Positions 44,325 to 51,416 of a stretch of DNA of 64,000 nt are shown here, piece after piece. This DNA comes from Chryseosolibacter sp964438975. Its GTDB lineage: Bacteria > Bacteroidota > Bacteroidia > Cytophagales > Cyclobacteriaceae. How positions within the stretch are numbered: position 1 is the stretch's first letter; every line of letters begins with the position of its first letter. Below the pieces are notes generated by a model. It was not told where the DNA came from. It did not search any database and worked only from the letters and a program-made list of their open reading frames with translations. Location: NCBI GenBank assembly GCA_964438975.1, contig CAYTMU010000009.1:27063-91062 (forward strand), in the 5' to 3' direction. Both the position numbers and the translations under genes were made by a program.

Positions 44325-45091
44325 TGCCCCGTATCATTAAATATATCCTCTACGATCTGCTTAGAACGCGGTTCATCCTCCTGTATGCAGCGCTGCTGCT
44401 CGTAAGCACGATAGTCCTGTTCCAATTCGACAGCGACCCCGACAAGATCGTCCTGAGTCTCCTCAACGTGGTGTTGATGGTCGTTCCACTCGTCAGCGTC
44501 GTATTCACTACTATTCACTTCTTTAACTCGTACGAATTCATTGAGCTGATGCTGGCCCAGCCAGTCAACCGGCGCATCATCTTTTTCAGCGAATTCGTCG
44601 CCCTGGCCTTGTCGCTGTGCATGGCCTATCTCATCGGTGTCGGAGTTCCGATCATAATCTACGGCGCCTTTTCCGCAGGATTCACGCTGCTCTATTCAGG
44701 ATTGATGCTGACACTTGTATTCGTGGCCCTTGCCTTTCTGGCGTCAGTGCTTACACGTGACAAAGCAAAGGCTATCGGTCTCGCGCTTCTATTCTGGTTC
44801 TATTTTTCGCTGATCTATGACGGAATCCTGCTGTGGATAATATTCGCATTCAGCGATTACCCGCTTGAAAAGCTAACGCTCGCGCTGATCGCACTCAACC
44901 CAGTCGATCTCGCCAGGATCGTTATGCTCCTGAAACTCGACATCTCCGCATTGATGGGATATACAGGGGCCTTCTATAAGAATTTCTTCGGAAGTTCCAT
45001 CGGTATCATCTTCGCAACCGCAGTGCTCCTCATGTGGGTCTCGCTTCCGCTCGGAGCTGCCATGCGGATATTTGCGAAAAAAGACCTTTGA
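44324..45091 (+). CDS. nosY: ABC transporter permease NosY
   Basis: This 255-residue permease has six predicted helices and partners NosF to power maturation of NosZ through NosD. Helices lie at about 17-35, 43-65, 85-110, 120-140, 148-170 and 225-245. TIHFFNSYEFIELMLAQPVN is the usual cytoplasmic coupling segment of ABC-2/NosY permeases. It is the last clear nos gene; no nosR, nosG, nosH or nosC is seen downstream. Confidence 0.92.
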   Translation: MPRIIKYILYDLLRTRFILLYAALLLVSTIVLFQFDSDPDKIVLSLLNVVLMVVPLVSVVFTTIHFFNSYEFIELMLAQPVNRRIIFFSEFVALALSLCMAYLIGVGVPIIIYGAFSAGFTLLYSGLMLTLVFVALAFLASVLTRDKAKAIGLALLFWFYFSLIYDGILLWIIFAFSDYPLEKLTLALIALNPVDLARIVMLLKLDISALMGYTGAFYKNFFGSSIGIIFATAVLLMWVSLPLGAAMRIFAKKDL

Positions 45092-45164
45092 AATGAATGT
45101 CGCCGAACCGGATGATACTGAAATTCGTTTTCCTGTCATCTATCGGTCATATATGAATTTTGAT

Positions 45165-45524
45165 ATGAAGACTGACATCACAACACGAGACGACATCAAG
45201 ACGCTGGTCGACAAGTTCTATGAAAAAGTACAGGCGGATGAACTCCTTGCCCCTGTTTTCAGCCACGTAGACTGGCCACATCACTTACCCATCATGTACA
45301 ATTTCTGGAGTTCGATGATGCTAGGCGACCAATCCTATCGCGGCAATCCTTTCCAGAAGCACCTTCCGCTTCCTATCGAAACCCAGCATTTCAGCCAATG
45401 GCTAAAGTTGTTCCGCGAAACAGTCGAGAACAATTTCGCCGGAGAACGCGCCGATGAGATACTCATGCGGGCGGAGTCAATCGCGGGTATTTTCCAGATG
45501 CGAATGGGACTGATCAAGTCGTAG
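45165..45524 (+). CDS. Group III truncated hemoglobin
   Basis: This small globin of 119 residues is counted from the ATG at 45165; an in-frame ATG at 45153 is also possible. The frame runs back to 45072 inside nosY. DDIKTLVDKFYEKVQADELL, FNFWSSMML-like helix sequence and RGNPFQKHLPLP with the proximal-helix His pattern fit the TrHb3 group. HFSQWLKLFRETVENNF is the conserved G-helix. Such globins bind O2 or NO and are linked to NO or low-oxygen metabolism. It follows nosY by 73 bases on the same strand and may share the nos transcript. Confidence 0.88.
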   Translation: MKTDITTRDDIKTLVDKFYEKVQADELLAPVFSHVDWPHHLPIMYNFWSSMMLGDQSYRGNPFQKHLPLPIETQHFSQWLKLFRETVENNFAGERADEILMRAESIAGIFQMRMGLIKS

Positions 45525-46194
45525 TCAACGTGAGCACTGAGAAAAAGTGAAGAACGCTGCCGCCAAGAACCCAGAGGTGCCAGATGCTGTGATTGTAGGG
45601 GATTCTGCGGTTCATGTAGAAGACTGTACCCACCGTATAAGAAACTCCGCCAGCGACCAACAAGGCAAACCCCTCAACTGATAAGAAATCATAAATCGAC
45701 CCCATTACGGGAACGACCATCCATCCCATCGCGATGTATACCACGATGGATACCCACTCAAAGCGCCCCGTAAAGAAAGATTTCATGACAATCCCGAGCG
45801 CAGCAAACGTCCACACCACTCCGAGGAGTAACCATCCAACCCAATCCTGCAACGCAAGCAGGCAGAATGGGGTGTAAGTCCCCGCAATCAACAGGAATAT
45901 TGCCATGTGATCGAATTTGCGAAAAAGGTCCCTCGCCCGTGTAAAGATCAGACTGTGATAAAGCGTTGAGGCCAGGTACAACAGCACCAGCGTCACTCCA
46001 TACACAGAGAAGCTTAATATACTGTTCTGGTCGGCAAACACGATCAGAATGACGAGACCGGCTATTGCCAGCAGGGCGCCGATTCCGTGGGTGATCGAGT
46101 TCGCAATCTCCTCGCCGAGTTTGTGATCGTTAGACCGCAGGTGTTGACTCATATGCAAAATGGATTCTTGGTGCTTAACGTAATACTGGCTCAA
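45514..46194 (-). CDS. Hemolysin III / TrhA family membrane protein
   Basis: This 226-residue protein has seven membrane helices and the PAQR-like family motifs: EEIANSITHGIGALLAIAGL at the start, STLYHSLIFTRARDLFRKFD, HMAIFLLIAGTYTPFCL, and YNHSIWHLWVLGGSVLHFF with the conserved histidines. Bacterial TrhA homologues are implicated in membrane-fluidity control, and hemolytic activity is not implied. An alternative start at 46152 (MSQHLRSNDHKLGEE) is close to the family norm. It converges with the globin gene (11-base overlap). It is divergent from the unknown 609-residue gene, with a Crp/Fnr-type box between. Confidence 0.9.
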   Translation of the reverse strand: MSQYYVKHQESILHMSQHLRSNDHKLGEEIANSITHGIGALLAIAGLVILIVFADQNSILSFSVYGVTLVLLYLASTLYHSLIFTRARDLFRKFDHMAIFLLIAGTYTPFCLLALQDWVGWLLLGVVWTFAALGIVMKSFFTGRFEWVSIVVYIAMGWMVVPVMGSIYDFLSVEGFALLVAGGVSYTVGTVFYMNRRIPYNHSIWHLWVLGGSVLHFFSVLTLTTT

Positions 46195-46234
46195 AAAATT
46201 TCACCAAAGTAAGAAATCGACTAATCGGGATGTA

Positions 46235-46246
46235 TGATCCTGGTCA
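46235..46246. promoter_or_regulatory. Crp/Fnr-type box before the 609-residue unknown gene
   Basis: TGATCCTGGTCA, inside TATGATCCTGGTCATA, fits TGAYNNNNRTCA. It lies 48 bases before the ATG at 46295 and 41 bases upstream of the TrhA start on the other strand. Only the short distance to the ATG suggests which gene it controls. Confidence 0.55.
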
Positions 46247-46294
46247 TAGATTCTCTGTCCGGAGACGTGGATATTGAGTTCGAAAATCAGTACC

Positions 46295-48124
46295 ATGTAT
46301 CAGCACGAACCTCACAGTTTCCACATTCCCGTCATGGGACTTGCATTTACCGTCGACACTCCCGTAAAAGTGGCGCGTTTCGGCGTTGCGTCCGTGATCT
46401 CTATCATTGAAGACAAGCTTATCGAACTGATGAGACGCCACTATTACGCGCATGTAGGTAAGCCATACCAGATGATCTCGGACAAGGAGCAGGACTATCG
46501 CGCACGCCGGATAACCGACTATCTGAACCTGGTAAATGACATCGTCTCATCTCAGGTCGCTAAGTTGAGAGCGAGCGCCTTTGAGGCTGGGTCTGAACTC
46601 GTCAAGTACTTTGAAATGCTGCCGGGTGCAAGTCCTGTCAAACGTTTGTTTGAAGAAATGCAACGGTCAGCAGACGCCATTACCAGGCACCACCTGCAAG
46701 AGGCACTGCGTCAACACGTACAACCCGGCGCAATCGATGTAAACATCATGACAAAAGTCGACAGGAATAATTACGACAGAAATGGTAGTCTCCTGGCTGA
46801 TTCGTCTGACGCCGTTGCCGCCTTGCGCGGATACGCCAACAGCAATCTGACGGGATCGTCGATGGTATTCTCCGCCGGCCTGAACCCCCGGTTGTTCAAT
46901 TACCTGGAACGCACAACAGCCTTTCACCCAAACAACCTCGGGGTCTTCGACAAGAAGATCACGATCAAGGTAAGTGACTTCAGATCTGCGTTGATCCAGG
47001 GGAAATATCTCGCAAAGAAGGGAATATGGGTCAGCGAGTTCCGGATCGAATCGGGCCTGAACTGCGGCGGTCACGCATTTGCTACGGATGGTGCTCTGCT
47101 GGGTCCTATCCTCGAAGAATTCAAAGCGCGAAGAACGGAACTCACCGAATCTTTATTCGCGCTTTATCAACCGGCGGCCCGGGAAAGGGGTATCACGGTG
47201 TTTGACGAACCTCCTCTGATCAGAGTATCTGTCCAGGGAGGCATCGGAACGTTCGAAGAGTCCGAGTTCCTGAAATCCCATTATGATGTTTACAGCACAG
47301 GCTGGGGCACGCCATTCCTTCTGTGCCCGGAAGCGACGACGGTCGACCAAACCACGCTAGGCCTACTCGCCAAAGCGGGCGAGGACGATATCATCTTAAG
47401 CCGAAACTCACCGCTGGGAATTCGCTTCAATTACCTGAAAGGTACAACATCTGAAAAAGAAAAGCTCGACCGTATCAAGAAAGGGCGCCCGGGGAGCCCG
47501 TGTACGGAGAAACATCTGGTCTCAAACACTGAGTTTACGAAAGAGCCTATCTGCACCGCATCCCGCACGTATCAGAAGCAGAAGATAGCTCAACTGAACG
47601 AAATGGCACTCCCTGAGCCCGAGTATCGCAGGAGGTATGAAGATGTCGTCAGCAAGGAATGCCTGTGTATCGGACTGATGAATGCAGTGGTTCACGAATA
47701 CGCCCTTCCTCCGGTGAAGAAACTCGAAGCTGTCACGATCTGCCCCGGTCCCAATATCGCATACTTTGACAAAGTCGTATCACTTCGCGAGATGATCGAT
47801 CACATCTACGGCCGAATGAACCTGCTATCTTCTACAAAAAGACCGCACATGTTCATCAAGGAACTCACCCTGAATATCGAATACCTGCGCGAACAGATTC
47901 AAGAGGCAGGTGCGGAAAATGAGAAAGCCCGGCGAGAAGCAGCAACATTTGGCAAGAACCTGATGGAAGGGATCGGCTATTACCGCAGCATTGCGACGCA
48001 AATAGTCAGGCGCGGCCACGACATATTCCTGGCTCAACTAAGCACGTGTGAGGGAATATTGAGAAATGTGATGTCGAATCTTCGGATCGCCGCGGCTGAC
48101 GAACTCACCCCACTACCTCGTTGA
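46295..48124 (+). CDS. Conserved protein of unknown function, possible TIM-barrel flavoenzyme, Cys-rich
   Basis: This 609-residue protein belongs to no family I can name with certainty; I have the impression of similar unnamed proteins in other Bacteroidota. The N-terminus FHIPVMGLAFTVDTPVKVA, then NCGGHAFATDGALLGPI (Cys257), RVSVQGGIGTFEE (about 315) and STGWGTPFLLCPEAT (about 337) occur in the order and spacing seen in nitronate-monooxygenase/FabK-type FMN barrels. This is a weak resemblance. The second half has further cysteines (GSPCTEKH, EPICTAS, KECLCIG, VTICPGP), suggestive of a metal or Fe-S site, and ends in helices with a coiled-coil part (RSIATQIVRRGHDIF). The TTG at 46274 would add seven residues; the ATG at 46295 fits better. 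A Crp/Fnr-type box lies upstream. It overlaps the convergent nadB end by 20 bases. Confidence 0.6.
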   Translation: MYQHEPHSFHIPVMGLAFTVDTPVKVARFGVASVISIIEDKLIELMRRHYYAHVGKPYQMISDKEQDYRARRITDYLNLVNDIVSSQVAKLRASAFEAGSELVKYFEMLPGASPVKRLFEEMQRSADAITRHHLQEALRQHVQPGAIDVNIMTKVDRNNYDRNGSLLADSSDAVAALRGYANSNLTGSSMVFSAGLNPRLFNYLERTTAFHPNNLGVFDKKITIKVSDFRSALIQGKYLAKKGIWVSEFRIESGLNCGGHAFATDGALLGPILEEFKARRTELTESLFALYQPAARERGITVFDEPPLIRVSVQGGIGTFEESEFLKSHYDVYSTGWGTPFLLCPEATTVDQTTLGLLAKAGEDDIILSRNSPLGIRFNYLKGTTSEKEKLDRIKKGRPGSPCTEKHLVSNTEFTKEPICTASRTYQKQKIAQLNEMALPEPEYRRRYEDVVSKECLCIGLMNAVVHEYALPPVKKLEAVTICPGPNIAYFDKVVSLREMIDHIYGRMNLLSSTKRPHMFIKELTLNIEYLREQIQEAGAENEKARREAATFGKNLMEGIGYYRSIATQIVRRGHDIFLAQLSTCEGILRNVMSNLRIAAADELTPLPR

Positions 48125-49673
48125 CTTCCAGATCGCGGTTGTAGAAGCCGCCTCTGTTCTCCTTGCGCGCGAGTGAGTGCTGAACGATCAGCAGGGAGCA
48201 AATGACCATATTTCGGAGCTCATACCATGCCGGGGTATGAACGACCGCGACGTCTTCCGTAAAGCCCTGGTTTAACTGTTGTAGCTCCGCAAGAGAATTT
48301 TCCAACCCAAGGCGACTTCTGACGATACCGACCTGGCGGCTCATCATTTCCCGAAGTTTCGCTTTCTCCCTTACCAGTTGCTCCGCATTATCCAATACCC
48401 GGTCGGTAATGGCAAGTTCGTCGAAGGCAGGCAGATTCATCGAATCTGAGAGAAACATCCGCTTTATATCCTCAAAGCAGTTGTGCGCAAAAACAGTAGC
48501 TTCCAGGAGCGAGTTCGATGCAAGACGATTCGCACCATGCAATCCCGTATTTGAACATTCCCCACAAGCATACAAATTTCGAATACTGCTGCGGCTCTTG
48601 AGATCGACATCCACTCCCCCGCAAACGTAGTGCGCCGCCGGAGCAACCGGGATATACTGCTTGGTAATATCAATGCCTTTCGAGAGACATGTCTGATAAA
48701 TGTTCGGGAAATGCTTACACAGAATTTCTAATGAAAGGTGCGTACAGTCGAGGTAAACGAATGGTTCTCCCGATGACTCAATTTCCGATGCGATCGCACG
48801 GGAAACAACATCCCGACACGCCAGTTCACCATCTATGTGATATCGGAACATAAATCGTTCACCCGCGTGATCTTTAAGATACGCGCCCTGTCCCCTGACG
48901 GCCTCCGAGATGAGGAACGCCGGACTCGATTGCGTGTCATACAAGGCGGTGGGATGAAACTGGACAAACTCCATGTTTGTAACACTGGCCCCCGCTCGTG
49001 CCGCCATGGCAATTCCATCTCCGGTCGCAATAAGTGGATTGGTCGTTGTGTGATAGACCTGACCAGCACCGCCGGTTGCCAATACCGTCACATTCGCCAG
49101 ATAAGGCTCAATCGTCCCCGATTCCAGGCTCAGAACCTGGACACCAAGGCATACCTTCCCTTCGCCGTCGCCAGCACTCCCTTGTTCTGTGATCAGATCG
49201 ATCGCCAGATGATGTGAGAGTATCGTAACGTTTGGCAGCGAGGTCGCCTTTCTCAAGAGTGCCGTAGATATGTTAAGACCAGTAGCGTCCTGAAAGTGGA
49301 TAATGCGGTTCGCCCGATGTCCGCCCTCGCGGCCGAGCATAAGTTCACCGGTAGAACTGCGGTCGAAGTCCGCTCCGAGGGAGATCAGTTCAAGTAATCG
49401 TTCGGGAGCTTGCTGGATAACGTGCTCAACAACCGCGCGGTCACACAAGCCGTCTCCGGCCTCCAGGGTATCGCGGACATGATCTTCAAAAGAGTCATTG
49501 ACAAAATCGGAGACAACGGCAATTCCGCCCTGGGCATACCTCGTGTTTGACTCTGCGGACTCCTGCTTGGTGATGAGCACACATTGGCGTTCGGGAAATC
49601 GCTGGGCCACTTTTATTGCGACCGAGAGTCCGGCAATTCCTGAACCGATGATCAGAACATCCGTTCGTGGCAT
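48105..49673 (-). CDS. nadB: L-aspartate oxidase
   Basis: This FAD enzyme oxidises L-aspartate to iminoaspartate for NAD synthesis and can use fumarate as acceptor without oxygen. It has 522 residues. The FAD motif is DVLIIGSGIAGLSVAIKVAQ, the flavin and substrate segment ESNTRYAQGGIAVV, and the catalytic region includes QFHPTALYD. HYVCGGVDVDLKSRSSIRNL and GLHGANRLASNSLLEATVF are the C-terminal FAD-contact motifs. It follows nadA by one base, so the two are cotranscribed. Confidence 0.96.
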   Translation of the reverse strand: MPRTDVLIIGSGIAGLSVAIKVAQRFPERQCVLITKQESAESNTRYAQGGIAVVSDFVNDSFEDHVRDTLEAGDGLCDRAVVEHVIQQAPERLLELISLGADFDRSSTGELMLGREGGHRANRIIHFQDATGLNISTALLRKATSLPNVTILSHHLAIDLITEQGSAGDGEGKVCLGVQVLSLESGTIEPYLANVTVLATGGAGQVYHTTTNPLIATGDGIAMAARAGASVTNMEFVQFHPTALYDTQSSPAFLISEAVRGQGAYLKDHAGERFMFRYHIDGELACRDVVSRAIASEIESSGEPFVYLDCTHLSLEILCKHFPNIYQTCLSKGIDITKQYIPVAPAAHYVCGGVDVDLKSRSSIRNLYACGECSNTGLHGANRLASNSLLEATVFAHNCFEDIKRMFLSDSMNLPAFDELAITDRVLDNAEQLVREKAKLREMMSRQVGIVRSRLGLENSLAELQQLNQGFTEDVAVVHTPAWYELRNMVICSLLIVQHSLARKENRGGFYNRDLEVNEVVG

Positions 49674-49674
49674 A

Positions 49675-50664
49675 TCATTTTTTTGAGATTTCCAGCATAC
49701 GCTCGATAGGTAGCAAAGCTTTCAGGCGGAGTGACTCCTCGATCTCGATCACCGGAGTCTCATTCACCATGCATGCCAGAAGCTTTGGCAATGTGTTCAT
49801 CTTCATGTAGAAGCATTCACTGCACGCGCAGGTGTTATCCTCATGCGAAGGTGCGGGAATCACTGTCTTTAACGGCACTTCCTTCTGCATGGCGTGAAGT
49901 ATCCCCGCTTCCGTAGCGACGATGAACCGTTCAGCGTCCGTCATCTTCACGTAATTGATCATGCCCGTCGTGGAGCCCACGTAGTGGGCGACCTGAAGAA
50001 GGTGCATTTCCGATTCCGGATGTGCTACAATCTTTGCGTCGGGAAACTCCTTGTGCAAGTTCAACAGTTTATCGATGGCGAAAGCTTCGTGGACAATGCA
50101 TGCACCGTCCCACAGCACCATGTCCCGCCCCGTCTTTTTCATGACGTATTTACCGAGGTTCTTATCCGGTGCAAAGATGATCGGCTCATCCTCGGGAATT
50201 GTTCGGATGATCTTTTCGGCGTTCGATGAAGTACAGATGATGTCGCTCATTGCCTTTATCTCAGCCGAGCAGTTGATGTATGTTACCACACGATGACCGG
50301 GATGTGCTTCCAGGAATTTCGCAAAATCGGAAGGCTCGCATGATTCTGCGAGGGAACAACCAGCTTCGAGGTCTGGCAAAAGAACTTTTGCACCAGGATT
50401 GAGGATCTTGGCAACCTGCGCCATGAAATGTACCCCGGCGAATACAATGGTTTCGGCTTTCACCGAGGCCGCGCGTTGGGAAAGTCCGAGGCTATCCCCG
50501 ACGTAGTCCGCAAGATCCTGGATCTCTGGCTGCTGATAATAATGAGCCAGTAAAACGATATTCTTTTCGCGTTTCACCCGTCGAATCTCGTCTTGCAGTG
50601 TCTGCCGATCGGGAACTAGTATATCCATTCCAATTGATTTCTTAACCAGCCTTTCTCTATCCAT
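49675..50664 (-). CDS. nadA: Quinolinate synthase
   Basis: This 4Fe-4S enzyme condenses iminoaspartate with dihydroxyacetone phosphate to quinolinate and is oxygen-sensitive. The product is 329 residues from this start. NIVLLAHYYQQPEIQDLADY and VGDSLGLSQRAA are the first-domain motifs. The cluster cysteines lie in VTYINCSAEIKA, LWDGACIVHE and NTCACSECFYMK. Possible starts are 50691, 50664 and 50628; the middle one (MDRERLVKKS) or the last (MDILVPDRQT) is the most likely. The frame follows crp by 31-94 bases depending on the start, so crp-nadA-nadB may be one transcript. Confidence 0.95.
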   Translation of the reverse strand: MDRERLVKKSIGMDILVPDRQTLQDEIRRVKREKNIVLLAHYYQQPEIQDLADYVGDSLGLSQRAASVKAETIVFAGVHFMAQVAKILNPGAKVLLPDLEAGCSLAESCEPSDFAKFLEAHPGHRVVTYINCSAEIKAMSDIICTSSNAEKIIRTIPEDEPIIFAPDKNLGKYVMKKTGRDMVLWDGACIVHEAFAIDKLLNLHKEFPDAKIVAHPESEMHLLQVAHYVGSTTGMINYVKMTDAERFIVATEAGILHAMQKEVPLKTVIPAPSHEDNTCACSECFYMKMNTLPKLLACMVNETPVIEIEESLRLKALLPIERMLEISKK

Positions 50665-50721
50665 TTGCCACCAAAACAAATACGCGGCCAAAGTGGTTTA
50701 ATACGCAGGAGAAAAAGCGGA

Positions 50722-51318
50722 TCAAAATACGATCTTATGCCCTTCCAAAACAAGTTTTCCCTCCTTCTCCATCCGTTTTACCGCCCGGATCACGGTTTCT
50801 ACTCGTAAGCCGCTCATATCAGCTATTTGTTGCCGGGTAAAAGGTATGCGAATCCGCGAATTATCGCCTGGCGTGGCATTTTTCTCTTTGTAATATGTCA
50901 GAAGGGTGAAAATACGATGGCTAGGGTCATGGCTGGAGATCTCCGACAAGACCATGGATTTATAGCGAAGGCGCTGGCAAAGCACCTGGCTCAGCTTGAG
51001 ATGCAGGTCAAAATTGTCACGCAGCATCGCGAAAAAGTAGTCCTCCGAGAGTTTCCACACCCGAGAGGGCTCGATAGCCCTCACACTGCCCGGATATGGG
51101 AACTTGCCGATCAACGCAGGCTCTCCGAAACTCTCTCCAGCTGTGAACAAGCCCTGAATGAACTCTTGTCCGTCCGGACTGACGATATACATCTTTACCG
51201 ACCCATCCTCCACCTGGTAGTAGTCCGTCGCGTTATCTCCTTCGTGAAAGAGTACCTGATCTTTCCGAAGAGACACCAGACGGGCACGGTATTGTTCGAG
51301 TAATTTTGGCGGAAACAC
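50722..51318 (-). CDS. Crp/Fnr family transcriptional regulator
   Basis: This 198-residue protein has a cyclic-nucleotide-like beta-barrel (FHEGDNATDYYQVEDGSVKM, GESFGEPALIGKFPYPGSVR), a long dimerisation helix and a winged HTH (FTRQQIADMSGLRVETVIRA). The recognition helix has ET-x-x-R, the residues that in Fnr and Crp read TGA half-sites. It lacks the N-terminal cysteines of Fnr, so it does not carry an Fnr-type oxygen-sensing cluster; NO/heme sensing or another ligand is possible. It is a strong candidate for the protein that binds the TGAYNNNNRTCA boxes in this island. It is not itself preceded by such a box. Confidence 0.92.
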   Translation of the reverse strand: MFPPKLLEQYRARLVSLRKDQVLFHEGDNATDYYQVEDGSVKMYIVSPDGQEFIQGLFTAGESFGEPALIGKFPYPGSVRAIEPSRVWKLSEDYFFAMLRDNFDLHLKLSQVLCQRLRYKSMVLSEISSHDPSHRIFTLLTYYKEKNATPGDNSRIRIPFTRQQIADMSGLRVETVIRAVKRMEKEGKLVLEGHKIVF

Positions 51319-51356
51319 GTCTCGGTTTTTGCCCGAAAATTACGCACCGCCGAGAC
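51319..51356. promoter_or_regulatory. Inverted repeat directly upstream of the Crp/Fnr gene
   Basis: GTCTCGG at 51319-51325 and CCGAGAC at 51350-51356 are perfect 7-bp inverted repeats separated by 24 bases, ending at the base before the start codon of the regulator. It could be a leader hairpin or an operator pair; the wide spacing makes the former more likely. Confidence 0.35.
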
Positions 51357-51358
51357 AT

Positions 51359-51393
51359 AAAAAAAATTCCGCCTTCGCTAAAGCTCCGGCGGA
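51359..51393 (-). terminator. Rho-independent terminator after the ribonucleotide reductase gene
   Basis: On the minus strand, TCCGCC and GGCGGA (51368-51393) form a 6-bp stem around a 14-base loop, followed by ATTTTTTTT. It lies 24 bases after the nrdJ stop. The stem-loop wording (GCTTTAGCGAAGGCGGA) resembles a short repeated element I believe occurs in many genomes; only one copy was noticed here. Confidence 0.8.
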
Positions 51394-51416
51394 CAAGCGC
51401 ACGGATTCACGCGATT

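Noticed and set aside
46295..48124. First thought: anaerobic class III ribonucleotide reductase (NrdD)
   Set aside because: Position under a Fnr-type box and size fit, but there is no glycyl-radical motif near the C-terminus and no nrdG neighbour; the sequence does not follow NrdD motifs.
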